The notes: generated from the sequence alone by a model not told the origin. A stretch of 5,654 nt of DNA from Dehalococcoidales bacterium (GCA_028713395.1 JAQTOJ010000134.1:1-5654), one strand, 5' to 3'. Counted from the first letter of the stretch, positions 1 to 4,723 are shown. Program-made: numbers and translations.

Positions 1-81
1 GCTTCAGGTCTTGGTAAAGCAGTCAACAACTTCAAGAAAGCCCAGCGTGGTGATTACGATAATAAAGAAGTACAAAAGTAA
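1..81 (+). CDS. tatA: TatA/TatB-like Sec-independent translocase subunit, C-terminal end (5' truncated)
   Basis: The reading frame is open from the first base and ends with TAA, giving 26 residues beginning ASGLGKAVNNFKKAQ. The G-L-G-K-A-V-x-x-F-K-K-A pattern is typical of the end of the amphipathic helix in TatA/TatB proteins (commonly LGKAIREFKKA), followed by a short charged tail. In the twin-arginine pathway TatA is a small membrane protein with one transmembrane helix and an amphipathic helix on the cytoplasmic face. It assembles with TatC to move folded proteins across the membrane. The transmembrane segment would lie upstream of this window, so TatA and TatB cannot be told apart; the short polar tail favours TatA. 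A strong terminator follows 29 bases after the stop, so this is the last gene of its transcript. The call rests on a short stretch and is moderately sure. Confidence 0.68.
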   Translation, partial: ASGLGKAVNNFKKAQRGDYDNKEVQK

Positions 82-110
82 AACTCGGCAGTCCGGCTAA
101 AGTCATAACG

Positions 111-136
111 GGGGAGCAGAAATGCTCCCCTTTATT
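111..136 (+). terminator. Rho-independent terminator of the tatA-like gene
   Basis: An 8-bp perfect stem (GGGGAGCA at 111-118, TGCTCCCC at 123-130) closes a GAAA tetraloop of the stable GNRA class. A T-rich run, TTTATTGTTT, follows. It lies just after the tatA-like stop codon and before the next gene's start, so it separates the two transcripts. Confidence 0.88.
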
Positions 137-198
137 GTTTACTCAAAAATCACTGAAGTGCTATTCTGGATATAAGATACGTAAATGGGGGGCGAAAG

Positions 199-951
199 AT
201 GCAAATCAAAGGGAACACTATTTTGATCAGCGGCGGGGCAACGGGCATTGGTTTGGCGCTGGCGGAGGCTTTCGTGCAGACGGGTAATGAGGTGATTATT
301 TGCGGCCGGCGGGCACAAAGGTTGCAAGCCGCCCGGGTAAAACTCCCCCGGATACATATCCGGGAGTGCGATATCACCCGCGAGTCAGACCGCGAAGCGC
401 TTTTTAACTGGACAACCTCCAACTTCAAAAACCTGAATGTTTTGATCAACAACGCGGGTATACAGAGGCGCATCAACCTGCTGAACGGCATTGGTGGATT
501 GCTGGACGGCGAAGATGAAATCCAGACCAACCTGACCGCCCCGGTTTATTTATCTGCCAGATTTATACCCTTTCTCCAGCAAAAGGACACCGCCGCGATT
601 ATCAATGTCTCGTCAGCTTTGGGATTCGTGCCGGTATCGCCCATGCCGGTTTATTGCGCCACCAAGGCAGCGCTACACTCCTTCACGCTTTCGCTGCGTC
701 ATCAGCTCAGAAATACCCCGGTCAAGGTTTTTGAAATCGTACCCCCGGCGGTCGATACCGAACTGGGGATACCGGCTCACGAAAAAGACCAACGGACTCA
801 CGGCGGCATTCCGCCGTCTGAAGTTTCGCGGCAAACCCTGGCGTCGATGGAGCAGGACGAATACGAAATACTGGTCGGCGGTAAGAATAATCTGGCTGTC
901 AGTGCCCGGACCAATTTCGATGAAACCTACAACCTCATGAACCCGCGTTAA
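199..951 (+). CDS. Short-chain dehydrogenase/reductase, DltE-like (COG3967 type)
   Basis: A complete classical SDR of 250 residues, the usual length, and a cytosolic NAD(P)-dependent oxidoreductase with a Rossmann fold. The cofactor motif is S11-G-G-A-T-G-I-G18 (the first Thr of TGxxxGIG is Ser). R37/R38 after the second strand suggest a preference for NADP(H). D58 is the adenine-ring aspartate, and NNAG is at 84-87. The catalytic tetrad is N111, S139, Y152 and K156 (YxxxK). The start GNTILISGGATGIGLA and the LNVLINNAGIQR block resemble DltE-like proteins, named after a Bacillus gene linked to the teichoic acid D-alanylation locus. No dlt genes are present here, so the substrate is unknown. 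The ATG is preceded by a G-run (187-192) at 6-nt spacing. A weak -10-like TATAAG lies at 171-176 with no convincing -35. The gene ends 4 bp from the convergent NTF2-like gene. Confidence 0.92.
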   Translation: MQIKGNTILISGGATGIGLALAEAFVQTGNEVIICGRRAQRLQAARVKLPRIHIRECDITRESDREALFNWTTSNFKNLNVLINNAGIQRRINLLNGIGGLLDGEDEIQTNLTAPVYLSARFIPFLQQKDTAAIINVSSALGFVPVSPMPVYCATKAALHSFTLSLRHQLRNTPVKVFEIVPPAVDTELGIPAHEKDQRTHGGIPPSEVSRQTLASMEQDEYEILVGGKNNLAVSARTNFDETYNLMNPR

Positions 952-955
952 TGTT

Positions 956-1423
956 TTACGCGTAACTGGAGCGCATTTTAATGCCCCAGTGGCCGTCCTG
1001 TTTGGTGATCACCCAGATAGAGGGAAACGTGCCGATTTTGCTGCCGTCCTTGCGGTAGCGGGAGAAGGTGACCATTAAATGCACTTTGGTCTCGCTGCTT
1101 TGCAACACCGCCCGCGCATCCCAGCAACTGTGGTTCCAGCCATAAACTTCGCGGAAAGATTTGAAGAAATCGGGCGGCAGGGTGTCCCCGGCTTTGGCCG
1201 CGATTACCAGTTGTCCGTTAGCCCCCACACGGGCATGGGGAAAGTTCAGAAAGGAATCCGTCAACGGTAAATCCGCTTCATTGAAAGCAGCCTGGTAGGC
1301 AATGGCGGTGTTCATGGCGTTTTCTTCCGCCTCGCTGTTCACTATCGAAGTCACCCGGTAGCCCGCGGCTTCCGGCGTGATTTGCTCGATCGTATTGACG
1401 GCCAAAGGGTAGACTCTATTCAT
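956..1423 (-). CDS. NTF2-like (SnoaL/DUF4440-type fold) protein of unknown function
   Basis: A 155-residue soluble protein with no signal peptide or membrane segment. After a variable N-terminal stretch it shows an amphipathic helical segment (about residues 30-50, EAEENAMNTAIAYQAAFNEAD), the FPHARV segment (61-66), a helix with FFKSFREVYGW (86-96), then alternating strands ending in VHLMVTFSRYRKDG, SIWVITKQDGHWGIKMRSSYA. This order of N-terminal helices and a terminal curved sheet with W-x-I near the end is the NTF2-like/SnoaL-like cone fold, used both by small enzymes and by non-catalytic ligand-binding proteins. No specific reaction can be assigned. The ATG is preceded on its strand by GAGG about 9 nt upstream. 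A TATAAT lies at 1464-1459. It is divergent from the glutaredoxin gene and convergent with the DltE-like gene. Fold call is fairly sure; function unknown. Confidence 0.8.
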   Translation of the reverse strand: MNRVYPLAVNTIEQITPEAAGYRVTSIVNSEAEENAMNTAIAYQAAFNEADLPLTDSFLNFPHARVGANGQLVIAAKAGDTLPPDFFKSFREVYGWNHSCWDARAVLQSSETKVHLMVTFSRYRKDGSKIGTFPSIWVITKQDGHWGIKMRSSYA

Positions 1424-1458
1424 CTTTTTAAACCTCGACGATATCTAAAACCGGCTTT

Positions 1459-1464
1459 ATTATA
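1459..1464 (-). promoter_or_regulatory. -10 element (TATAAT) for the NTF2-like gene
   Basis: Read on the minus strand, this is a perfect TATAAT. Transcription should start near 1452, giving a leader of about 29 nt before the ATG at 1423. No good TTGACA-like -35 is seen at 16-18 nt spacing, so strength is uncertain. Confidence 0.45.
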
Positions 1465-1506
1465 ACTGAACCGGGGAGAGAAATGTTCGATACTTCTATT
1501 TTCATC

Positions 1507-1512
1507 TATAAT
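1507..1512 (+). promoter_or_regulatory. -10 element (TATAAT) for the glutaredoxin gene
   Basis: A perfect TATAAT 36 nt before the ATG at 1549 would start transcription near 1519. This falls inside a longer open frame that begins at an ATG at 1483, which supports the shorter protein. The -35 region is poor. A weaker alternative is TCGACG (1435-1440), 17 nt, TATTAT (1458-1463). Confidence 0.45.
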
Positions 1513-1548
1513 GAGATAAAGAAAGAAATCCAACAACGAGGTGTTAAG

Positions 1549-1791
1549 ATGACCGAACAGGTAAAGATATACGGCACGAAATGGTGCCCGGATTGCAACC
1601 GCGCCAAGCAGGTATTTGCCAGACTCGGTGTTCCCTACGAGTGGGTGGACATTGAGCAGAACCCGGCGGCGGCGGCTTATGTACAGAAAGTGAACGGCGG
1701 TATGCGCTCCGTGCCGACTATCGTTTTCCCGGATGGGGCAGTGCTGGTGGAACCGGCCAATGCTGTGCTGGAAAAGAAGCTGAAAGGGTAG
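1549..1791 (+). CDS. Mycoredoxin/glutaredoxin-like thiol oxidoreductase
   Basis: An 80-residue, single-domain thioredoxin-fold protein. It has the dithiol active site W12-C13-P14-D15-C16 after the first strand (VKIYGTKW), and the cis-proline in S54-V55-P56-T57-I58-V59-F60. The C-terminal block PDGAVLVEPANAVLEKKL matches the small glutaredoxin-like proteins of Actinobacteria and relatives (mycoredoxin type). Those reduce mixed disulfides formed with low-molecular-weight thiols; the thiol used here is unknown. The frame could start at 1483 (a GGGGAG is 4 nt before that ATG), but homology begins at MTEQVKIYG, GAGGTG (1538-1543) sits 5 nt before 1549, and a TATAAT lies within the extra segment. 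The last 52 bp recur at 2407-2458, on the far side of the toxin-antitoxin operon, so the present 3' end may have been rebuilt by recombination. Confidence 0.93.
   Translation: MTEQVKIYGTKWCPDCNRAKQVFARLGVPYEWVDIEQNPAAAAYVQKVNGGMRSVPTIVFPDGAVLVEPANAVLEKKLKG
1739..1790 (+). repeat. 52-bp direct repeat, left copy (3' end of the glutaredoxin gene)
   Basis: This stretch matches 2407-2458 at 50 of 52 positions in the same orientation, offset 668 bp. The differences are C1753/T2421 (Pro69 to Ser) and T1764/C2432 (silent Ala). Similarity stops at the stop codon (TAG here, TAA there) on one side and abruptly at 1738/2406 on the other. Between the copies lies only the toxin-antitoxin operon. Confidence 0.95.
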
Positions 1792-1830
1792 TCCACCAGC
1801 AACTAAGGGTTAAATCTCTTCTCGCCGGAG

Positions 1831-2091
1831 TCATAAATTCCTGTAAATTTCCCGGCGATGTCCGATTCGCACGACAATTACCTGTTTTTGTATATCAACG
1901 ATATTGTAAACAATCCGATAATCGCCTTGCCGGATTCTCCATAAGCCGGTGTTCTTTAGTTTTTCCACACCTTTTTGCCGGGGCTCATCAGCCAGGCTTT
2001 TTAGTGCTTTGACAACCGCGTTAAAATCACGTTTCGGTAGTCTGTCAAGGGCACGCTGGACAGGGCGTCTCAACTCGATTGAATATGGCAC
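1831..2091 (-). CDS. relE: RelE/ParE-superfamily toxin, RelE-type mRNA interferase
   Basis: An 86-residue basic protein of normal size for the family. It has an N-terminal strand and helices (YSIELRRPVQRALDRLPKRDFNAVVKALKSLADEP), then the typical core LKNTGLWRIRQGDYRIVYNI (R52, R54, Y58, R59) and C-terminal GHRREIYRNL (H78, R79, R80, Y83). The retained arginines and C-terminal tyrosine favour a RelE-like ribosome-dependent mRNase over a ParE gyrase poison, but this is inferred from family pattern. The start is GTG. The antitoxin stop lies just upstream with a 5-bp gap, so translation is probably coupled; an AGGGG lies about 12 nt before the GTG, a weak site by itself. It ends 39 bp from the convergent glutaredoxin gene. 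No frameshift or lost key residue is visible, so it looks intact and probably active when free of antitoxin. Confidence 0.92.
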   Translation of the reverse strand: MPYSIELRRPVQRALDRLPKRDFNAVVKALKSLADEPRQKGVEKLKNTGLWRIRQGDYRIVYNIVDIQKQVIVVRIGHRREIYRNL

Positions 2092-2096
2092 CGGAA

Positions 2097-2339
2097 CTAA
2101 ACACCCCTGCCCTTTTTACGTGTCTTGATATAGGCATCCAAAGAAACGGTATCCTGAGCGTTAGCCAGCGAAGCTAACCCTTCAACGGTATCGATTTCAT
2201 CTTCGAGTTTAGCAATAATGGCCTCGGTGAGCCATTCTTTCATGGTCTTGCCTTGTAAGGCCGCCAGGGACTTAAAACGGTTACGTAATTCCGGTTCGAT
2301 ATCCAGAAAATATCTGGGTCGTTTCGTTATCGTAGTCAT
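2097..2339 (-). CDS. Ribbon-helix-helix antitoxin of the RelE-type module
   Basis: An 80-residue protein encoded just upstream of the toxin, in the usual antitoxin-first order. Residues 9-16 (RYFLDIEP) form the DNA-contacting strand, 17-30 the first helix and 32-48 (TMKEWLTEAIIAKLEDE) the second helix of a ribbon-helix-helix dimer. The tail 49-80 (with TVSLDAY and a basic KTRKKGRG end) is the expected toxin-wrapping segment. The protein should neutralise the toxin by binding it and repress its own operon, with degradation freeing the toxin under stress; these points follow from the family. GGAGGA (2349-2344 on the minus strand) lies 4 nt before the ATG and is strong, as expected for an antitoxin made in excess. 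An inverted repeat sits immediately upstream. Subfamily is not certain. Confidence 0.85.
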   Translation of the reverse strand: MTTITKRPRYFLDIEPELRNRFKSLAALQGKTMKEWLTEAIIAKLEDEIDTVEGLASLANAQDTVSLDAYIKTRKKGRGV

Positions 2340-2355
2340 AATTTCCTCCGAAAAG

Positions 2356-2391
2356 GGCTATATACAATATAAATATAGCCTTTATAGCCAA
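2356..2391 (-). promoter_or_regulatory. Promoter/operator of the toxin-antitoxin operon
   Basis: A perfect 8-bp inverted repeat, GGCTATAT (2356-2363) and ATATAGCC (2373-2380), separated by 9 bp, lies 17 bp before the antitoxin ATG. A further half-site TATAGCC follows at 2383-2389. The arms overlap AT-rich -10 candidates on the minus strand (TATTGT at 2369-2364, 16 nt from a TTGGCT at 2391-2386), so binding by the ribbon-helix-helix antitoxin would block RNA polymerase. The exact -10 is ambiguous. Confidence 0.65.
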
Positions 2392-2406
2392 AAGCAGTCA
2401 AATAAT

Positions 2407-2459
2407 CAGTGCTGGTGGAATCGGCCAATGCCGTGCTGGAAAAGAAGCTGAAAGGGTAA
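2407..2459 (+). pseudogene. Orphan 3' fragment of the glutaredoxin gene (right copy of the 52-bp repeat)
   Basis: This encodes the last residues of the glutaredoxin (VLVESANAVLEKKLKG, with Ser for Pro69) and a TAA stop, in the same orientation as the intact gene 668 bp upstream. An in-frame TAA lies at 2403-2405 directly before it and there is no ribosome binding site, so it is not an expressed gene. One replacement, one silent change and a swapped stop codon suggest it derives from a slightly different allele of the same gene and not from a fresh copying error. It is either the displaced original gene end after insertion of the toxin-antitoxin cassette, or the remains of a tandem second glutaredoxin gene. 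Confidence 0.9.
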
Positions 2460-2478
2460 AACCAGATTTTGGACTATC

Positions 2479-2976
2479 CTATTTTAAGTTCCATTCAAGT
2501 CCGCAGTTTTGACATTGCCACTTTCTACCCCCGAAAAATGAAGAGTTAACGGCAAGTATCTTTGTGCGACGGCATTGGGGACATTGCCTCATGTTATTGT
2601 TGACAGGCTGCTCTTTGGTTTCCGCGGTCTCCGTTTCGTCGATTTCCGGCTTTTCCATATAAGGCACTAACAGAGAGTTCGCACGGAAAACATCGTCCTC
2701 TTTGACATGGAGAGTATATTCCGGCCCGTCTTCGGAGTTGCTCCCATCGCTCAGCAAACATAGCACGCCGTTATCGATCAGCATATTGCGGACGGCACGC
2801 GCCTCCATTAGGTCATTAAAAGCAATAATAGTAACCAGTTCACCGGGTTCATATTCAATTTTGGGAGCATCCGGCAGCGCTTCCAGCGGCAGTTCGTCTA
2901 CCAGTTCCACGTTACAAAAAGCACAGGTTTTTTCACCGGACAGATATTCACGTTGGCATTCCGGGCAGAACGGCAT
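2479..2976 (-). CDS. Zinc-ribbon / DUF2007 (putative signal-transducing) / zinc-ribbon protein
   Basis: A 165-residue soluble protein with three parts. Residues 1-24 are a short zinc ribbon with C4-P-E-C7 and C18-A-F-C21. Residues about 46-108 (ELVTIIAFNDLMEARAVRNML, LHVKEDDVFRANSLL) form a DUF2007 domain, a small alpha/beta domain related to the PII/ACT-like fold and named a putative signal transducer; its ligand is unknown. An acidic, Thr/Glu-rich linker (109-127) leads to a second ribbon with C132-P-Q-C135 and C155-Q-N-C158. Two intact four-cysteine sites suggest binding of two zinc ions. Possible roles are protein-protein or nucleic acid contacts, but none can be assigned. The ATG is preceded by GAGGT about 5 nt upstream, and a near-consensus promoter drives it alone. 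The stop lies 19 bp from the glutaredoxin fragment. Confidence 0.85.
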   Translation of the reverse strand: MPFCPECQREYLSGEKTCAFCNVELVDELPLEALPDAPKIEYEPGELVTIIAFNDLMEARAVRNMLIDNGVLCLLSDGSNSEDGPEYTLHVKEDDVFRANSLLVPYMEKPEIDETETAETKEQPVNNNMRQCPQCRRTKILAVNSSFFGGRKWQCQNCGLEWNLK

Positions 2977-3003
2977 AATTTACCTCTTCATCGTCGATGA
3001 CGC

Positions 3004-3032
3004 ATTATAATTCTGTTTACAGTTCAAGTCAA
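3004..3032 (-). promoter_or_regulatory. Near-consensus sigma-70 promoter of the zinc-ribbon/DUF2007 gene
   Basis: On the minus strand, TTGACT (3032-3027) and TATAAT (3009-3004) are separated by exactly 17 nt. Transcription would start near 2997, about 20 nt before the ATG, with the GAGGT ribosome site inside that leader. It is the best promoter in the window and shows that the host uses a standard housekeeping consensus. Confidence 0.82.
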
Positions 3033-3107
3033 CTTGATTTGAATTCCCATCGGTGGAAATGGTAAATTGGTGGTTAAATTAGCGCTGTTACAAATAAGGA
3101 GAAAAAT

Positions 3108-3944
3108 ATGGGTTACAAAGCGATTATTTACGAACCGGGTACTGTTACCCGCGTGAAATTAAACCGTCCCAACAAACTCAACGCCCAGAACTGGACGCTG
3201 CTGCTGGAAATGGATGACGCTTTCAACAAGGCGATCAAAGACCCCAATTGCAGCGTTATCATTCTTTCCGGGGAAGGGCGCGCTTTTTCCGCCGGGCACG
3301 ACCTGGACTCGCCGGAGCAGATCGAGGATAGGAAAAAACATGCCACCGGTCTGAGTGGTTTCAATTCCACCGCGCTCACCAAAGATATCTATGTGGATAT
3401 GCATATCCGTTGGCGCGATCTGCCTAAACCTATGATCGCTATGGTGCACGGCTACTGCATTTTCGGCGGCTGGATGATTGCCGCCGCCATGGACTTTATC
3501 TTTGCCTCCGAGGATGCCATGTTCATCCCCACTTACGGCGATTATTTTACTACCCCCTATGATGTCGGGGTGCGCAAAGCCAAGGAAATCCTGTTTGAAA
3601 ATACCTTCATGACGGCCCGCGAGGCCATGAAATGGGGTTTCGTCAATCGTGTATATCCTGCTGCTGATCTGGAGAAAGAAACCCTGAAATATGCCGCCCG
3701 CGTGGTGGAATCCGGGCAATTTTATAACCGCACGGTAAAAACTGCTATCAATCAGGCACAGGATATGGCAGGCTTTTCCACCTTTACCCGTGGCGTCGGC
3801 GATTATTTTGTGCGCACCGACCCGACGCCGCGTCCGCCGGCTCCCCAAAGTGTCGATCCCACCCAGGGGAGATTCCGTGGTCTGGCGGCGCGTTCGCAGA
3901 AATATCTCAAGGAAGATTACGGCAAACCCAGCCCCATGCTGTAA
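3108..3944 (+). CDS. Crotonase-superfamily (enoyl-CoA hydratase/isomerase-like) protein lacking the hydratase glutamates
   Basis: A 278-residue cytosolic crotonase-fold protein, expected to bind an acyl-CoA. The N-terminal KLNRPNKLNAQN block (17-28), the first oxyanion-hole segment GRAFSAGHDLDS (57-68) and the second one, MVHGYCIFGGWM (112-123), are clear. By alignment to rat mitochondrial hydratase by eye, Glu144 corresponds to M123 and Glu164 to Y143, so both catalytic acids are absent. The PGxGGTQRL segment is also missing: about 9 residues are lost between F139 and V153. A simple hydratase reaction is therefore unlikely; an isomerase, hydrolase or C-C lyase role is possible, with D145 or D152 as candidate acids. 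A proline-rich stretch (238-246) and basic tail form a C-terminal extension. AAGGAG (3096-3101) sits 6 nt before the ATG. A weak promoter, TTGAAT (3039-3044) with TAAATT (3063-3068), is possible. It is transcribed alone. Confidence 0.85.
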   Translation: MGYKAIIYEPGTVTRVKLNRPNKLNAQNWTLLLEMDDAFNKAIKDPNCSVIILSGEGRAFSAGHDLDSPEQIEDRKKHATGLSGFNSTALTKDIYVDMHIRWRDLPKPMIAMVHGYCIFGGWMIAAAMDFIFASEDAMFIPTYGDYFTTPYDVGVRKAKEILFENTFMTAREAMKWGFVNRVYPAADLEKETLKYAARVVESGQFYNRTVKTAINQAQDMAGFSTFTRGVGDYFVRTDPTPRPPAPQSVDPTQGRFRGLAARSQKYLKEDYGKPSPML

Positions 3945-3962
3945 ACACGTGTAATCCGAACC

Positions 3963-3986
3963 TCCCTCCTTAGAAAGGAGGGATTT
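3963..3986 (+). terminator. Hairpin after the crotonase gene, possible terminator
   Basis: A 9-bp perfect stem (3963-3971 with 3975-3983; core CCCTCCTT/AAGGAGGG) closes a 3-nt AGA loop, 18 nt after the stop. Only ATTTA follows, so the T-run is short and termination may be partial. A second imperfect hairpin (AGGG..AATTG at 3987-3997 with CAATTCCCT at 4010-4018, 2-nt bulge) follows directly. Confidence 0.55.
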
Positions 3987-4037
3987 AGGGAGAATTGATT
4001 CTTAACTCACAATTCCCTCTGTATTCCCATTATTAAA

Positions 4038-4101
4038 GGGAGAGGCGAAAAATCCATCTCAATGTAGCAAAAAGATAGATGGAGCGCCTCTCCCCTTTTT
4101 T
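4038..4101 (+). terminator. Long branched hairpin with T-run between the crotonase and pentapeptide genes
   Basis: The outer stem is 10 bp and perfect (GGGAGAGGCG 4038-4047, CGCCTCTCCC 4085-4094). Inside it, after an asymmetric A-rich internal loop, is a 7-bp perfect stem (TCCATCT 4053-4059, AGATGGA 4077-4083) with a 17-nt loop. CTTTTTT (4095-4101) follows. This has the form of a rho-independent terminator for the upstream gene, though the tall nested structure is unusual and could also be a small repeat element. Confidence 0.75.
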
Positions 4102-4105
4102 CATG

Positions 4106-4111
4106 TATAAT
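4106..4111 (+). promoter_or_regulatory. -10 element placed for a leaderless transcript
   Basis: A perfect TATAAT, 6 nt before the ATG at 4118. A start point 7 nt after the hexamer falls on the A of the ATG. No ribosome binding site precedes the ATG. The -35 position lies in the terminator stem and does not resemble TTGACA. Confidence 0.6.
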
Positions 4112-4117
4112 ATCCCC

Positions 4118-4696
4118 ATGCCATCATTTACCGCAGAAACATACTACCAGCAGACATTTACTAAAGTTGTGCTCACGGGCGAGATCATCAGCGTCAAAAC
4201 CTTCGAAGAATGCGTCTTTGAAGATTGCCGGTTTATCGATTGTACCTTCGAAAAAACCCGTTTCCTCAATTGCCGTTTTAACGGATGCGTCATCAGCGCC
4301 GTGAAATTGACCGGCTGTCGCCTGATTCAACCTGTATTCAAAACCTGTAAAGTCATCGGGATCGATTGGACGCGCACTTTGCTGCTTAAAGAGCCGGAAT
4401 TTGTGAATTGCCAGCTCAACTATTCCAATTTCCGCATGGTGAAAATACCCAAGACAAAAATGCTCAATTGCCAAGCGCAGGAAGTGGAATTCGCTGAGAC
4501 GGATTTCACCAACGCCGTTTTTACGGGGACGGATTTTGAGAAGAGCCGTTTTTTCAAAACGAGTTTAATGGGTGCGGATTTCCGCGGCGCCAAAAACTAT
4601 AACATCGATATTACCAACAACGCCATCAGCAAAGCTAAATTCACTTATCCGGAAGTGGTCTCGCTGCTCAATCACCTTGACATAACAATTGATTAA
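4118..4696 (+). CDS. Pentapeptide-repeat protein (Qnr/MfpA-like fold)
   Basis: A 192-residue protein built almost entirely of pentapeptides. Central hydrophobic residues recur every five from F29 through F34, F39, F44, F49, F54 to L89, then, after a one-residue slip, from F95 to F155: about 26 repeats, a right-handed square beta-helix of roughly 6.5 coils. Many repeats carry Cys two residues before the centre (C32, C37, C42, C52, C57, C67, C77, C98, C118), as in Qnr-type proteins. The last part (156-192, ending EVVSLLNHLDITID) resembles the C-terminal dimer helix of Qnr/MfpA. Such proteins can mimic DNA and bind gyrase, but most family members have unknown roles, so a gyrase link is inference. 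The start at 4118 is chosen because a TATAAT sits 6 nt upstream; an ATG at 4079 in the same frame lies within the terminator hairpin. It ends 27 bp from the convergent pyrophosphatase. Confidence 0.88.
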   Translation: MPSFTAETYYQQTFTKVVLTGEIISVKTFEECVFEDCRFIDCTFEKTRFLNCRFNGCVISAVKLTGCRLIQPVFKTCKVIGIDWTRTLLLKEPEFVNCQLNYSNFRMVKIPKTKMLNCQAQEVEFAETDFTNAVFTGTDFEKSRFFKTSLMGADFRGAKNYNIDITNNAISKAKFTYPEVVSLLNHLDITID

Positions 4697-4723
4697 GGCT
4701 GATACAATGAGTGAATCAACCAG

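Noticed and set aside
605..940. Second plus-strand open frame inside the DltE-like gene.
   Set aside because: It overlaps conserved SDR coding sequence in another frame, and its Arg/Pro/Ser-rich product resembles no family.
956..965. Perfect palindrome TTACGCGTAA at the convergent ends of the DltE-like and NTF2-like genes.
   Set aside because: It overlaps the stop and last codons of the NTF2-like gene, is short, and has no spacer or T-run; chance is enough.
1809..1815. GTTAAAT between the glutaredoxin and toxin genes fits the integron core GTTRRRY, which might make the toxin-antitoxin pair an integron cassette.
   Set aside because: A seven-base degenerate match is expected by chance in a few kilobases. 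No paired RYYYAAC site or folded attC is seen, and the flanks are copies of a gene end, not attC sites.
1823..1857. CGCCGG/CCGGCG inverted repeat at the end of the toxin gene, possibly a minus-strand terminator.
   Set aside because: The loop is long, part of it is coding sequence, and no T-run follows on the minus strand.
2218..2451. Plus-strand open frame running through the antitoxin gene and into the repeat copy.
   Set aside because: It is antisense to the antitoxin, reads the repeat in a different frame from the glutaredoxin, and has no ribosome site.
3159..3848. Long open frame on the minus strand opposite the crotonase gene (229 codons).
   Set aside because: The plus-strand frame has clear crotonase motifs and a good ribosome site; the antisense frame has no recognisable domain and is a shadow.
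4689..4719. TTGATT/AATCAA inverted repeat between the pentapeptide and pyrophosphatase genes as a shared terminator.
   Set aside because: Only six AT-rich pairs with a 19-nt loop and no T-run; too weak to call.
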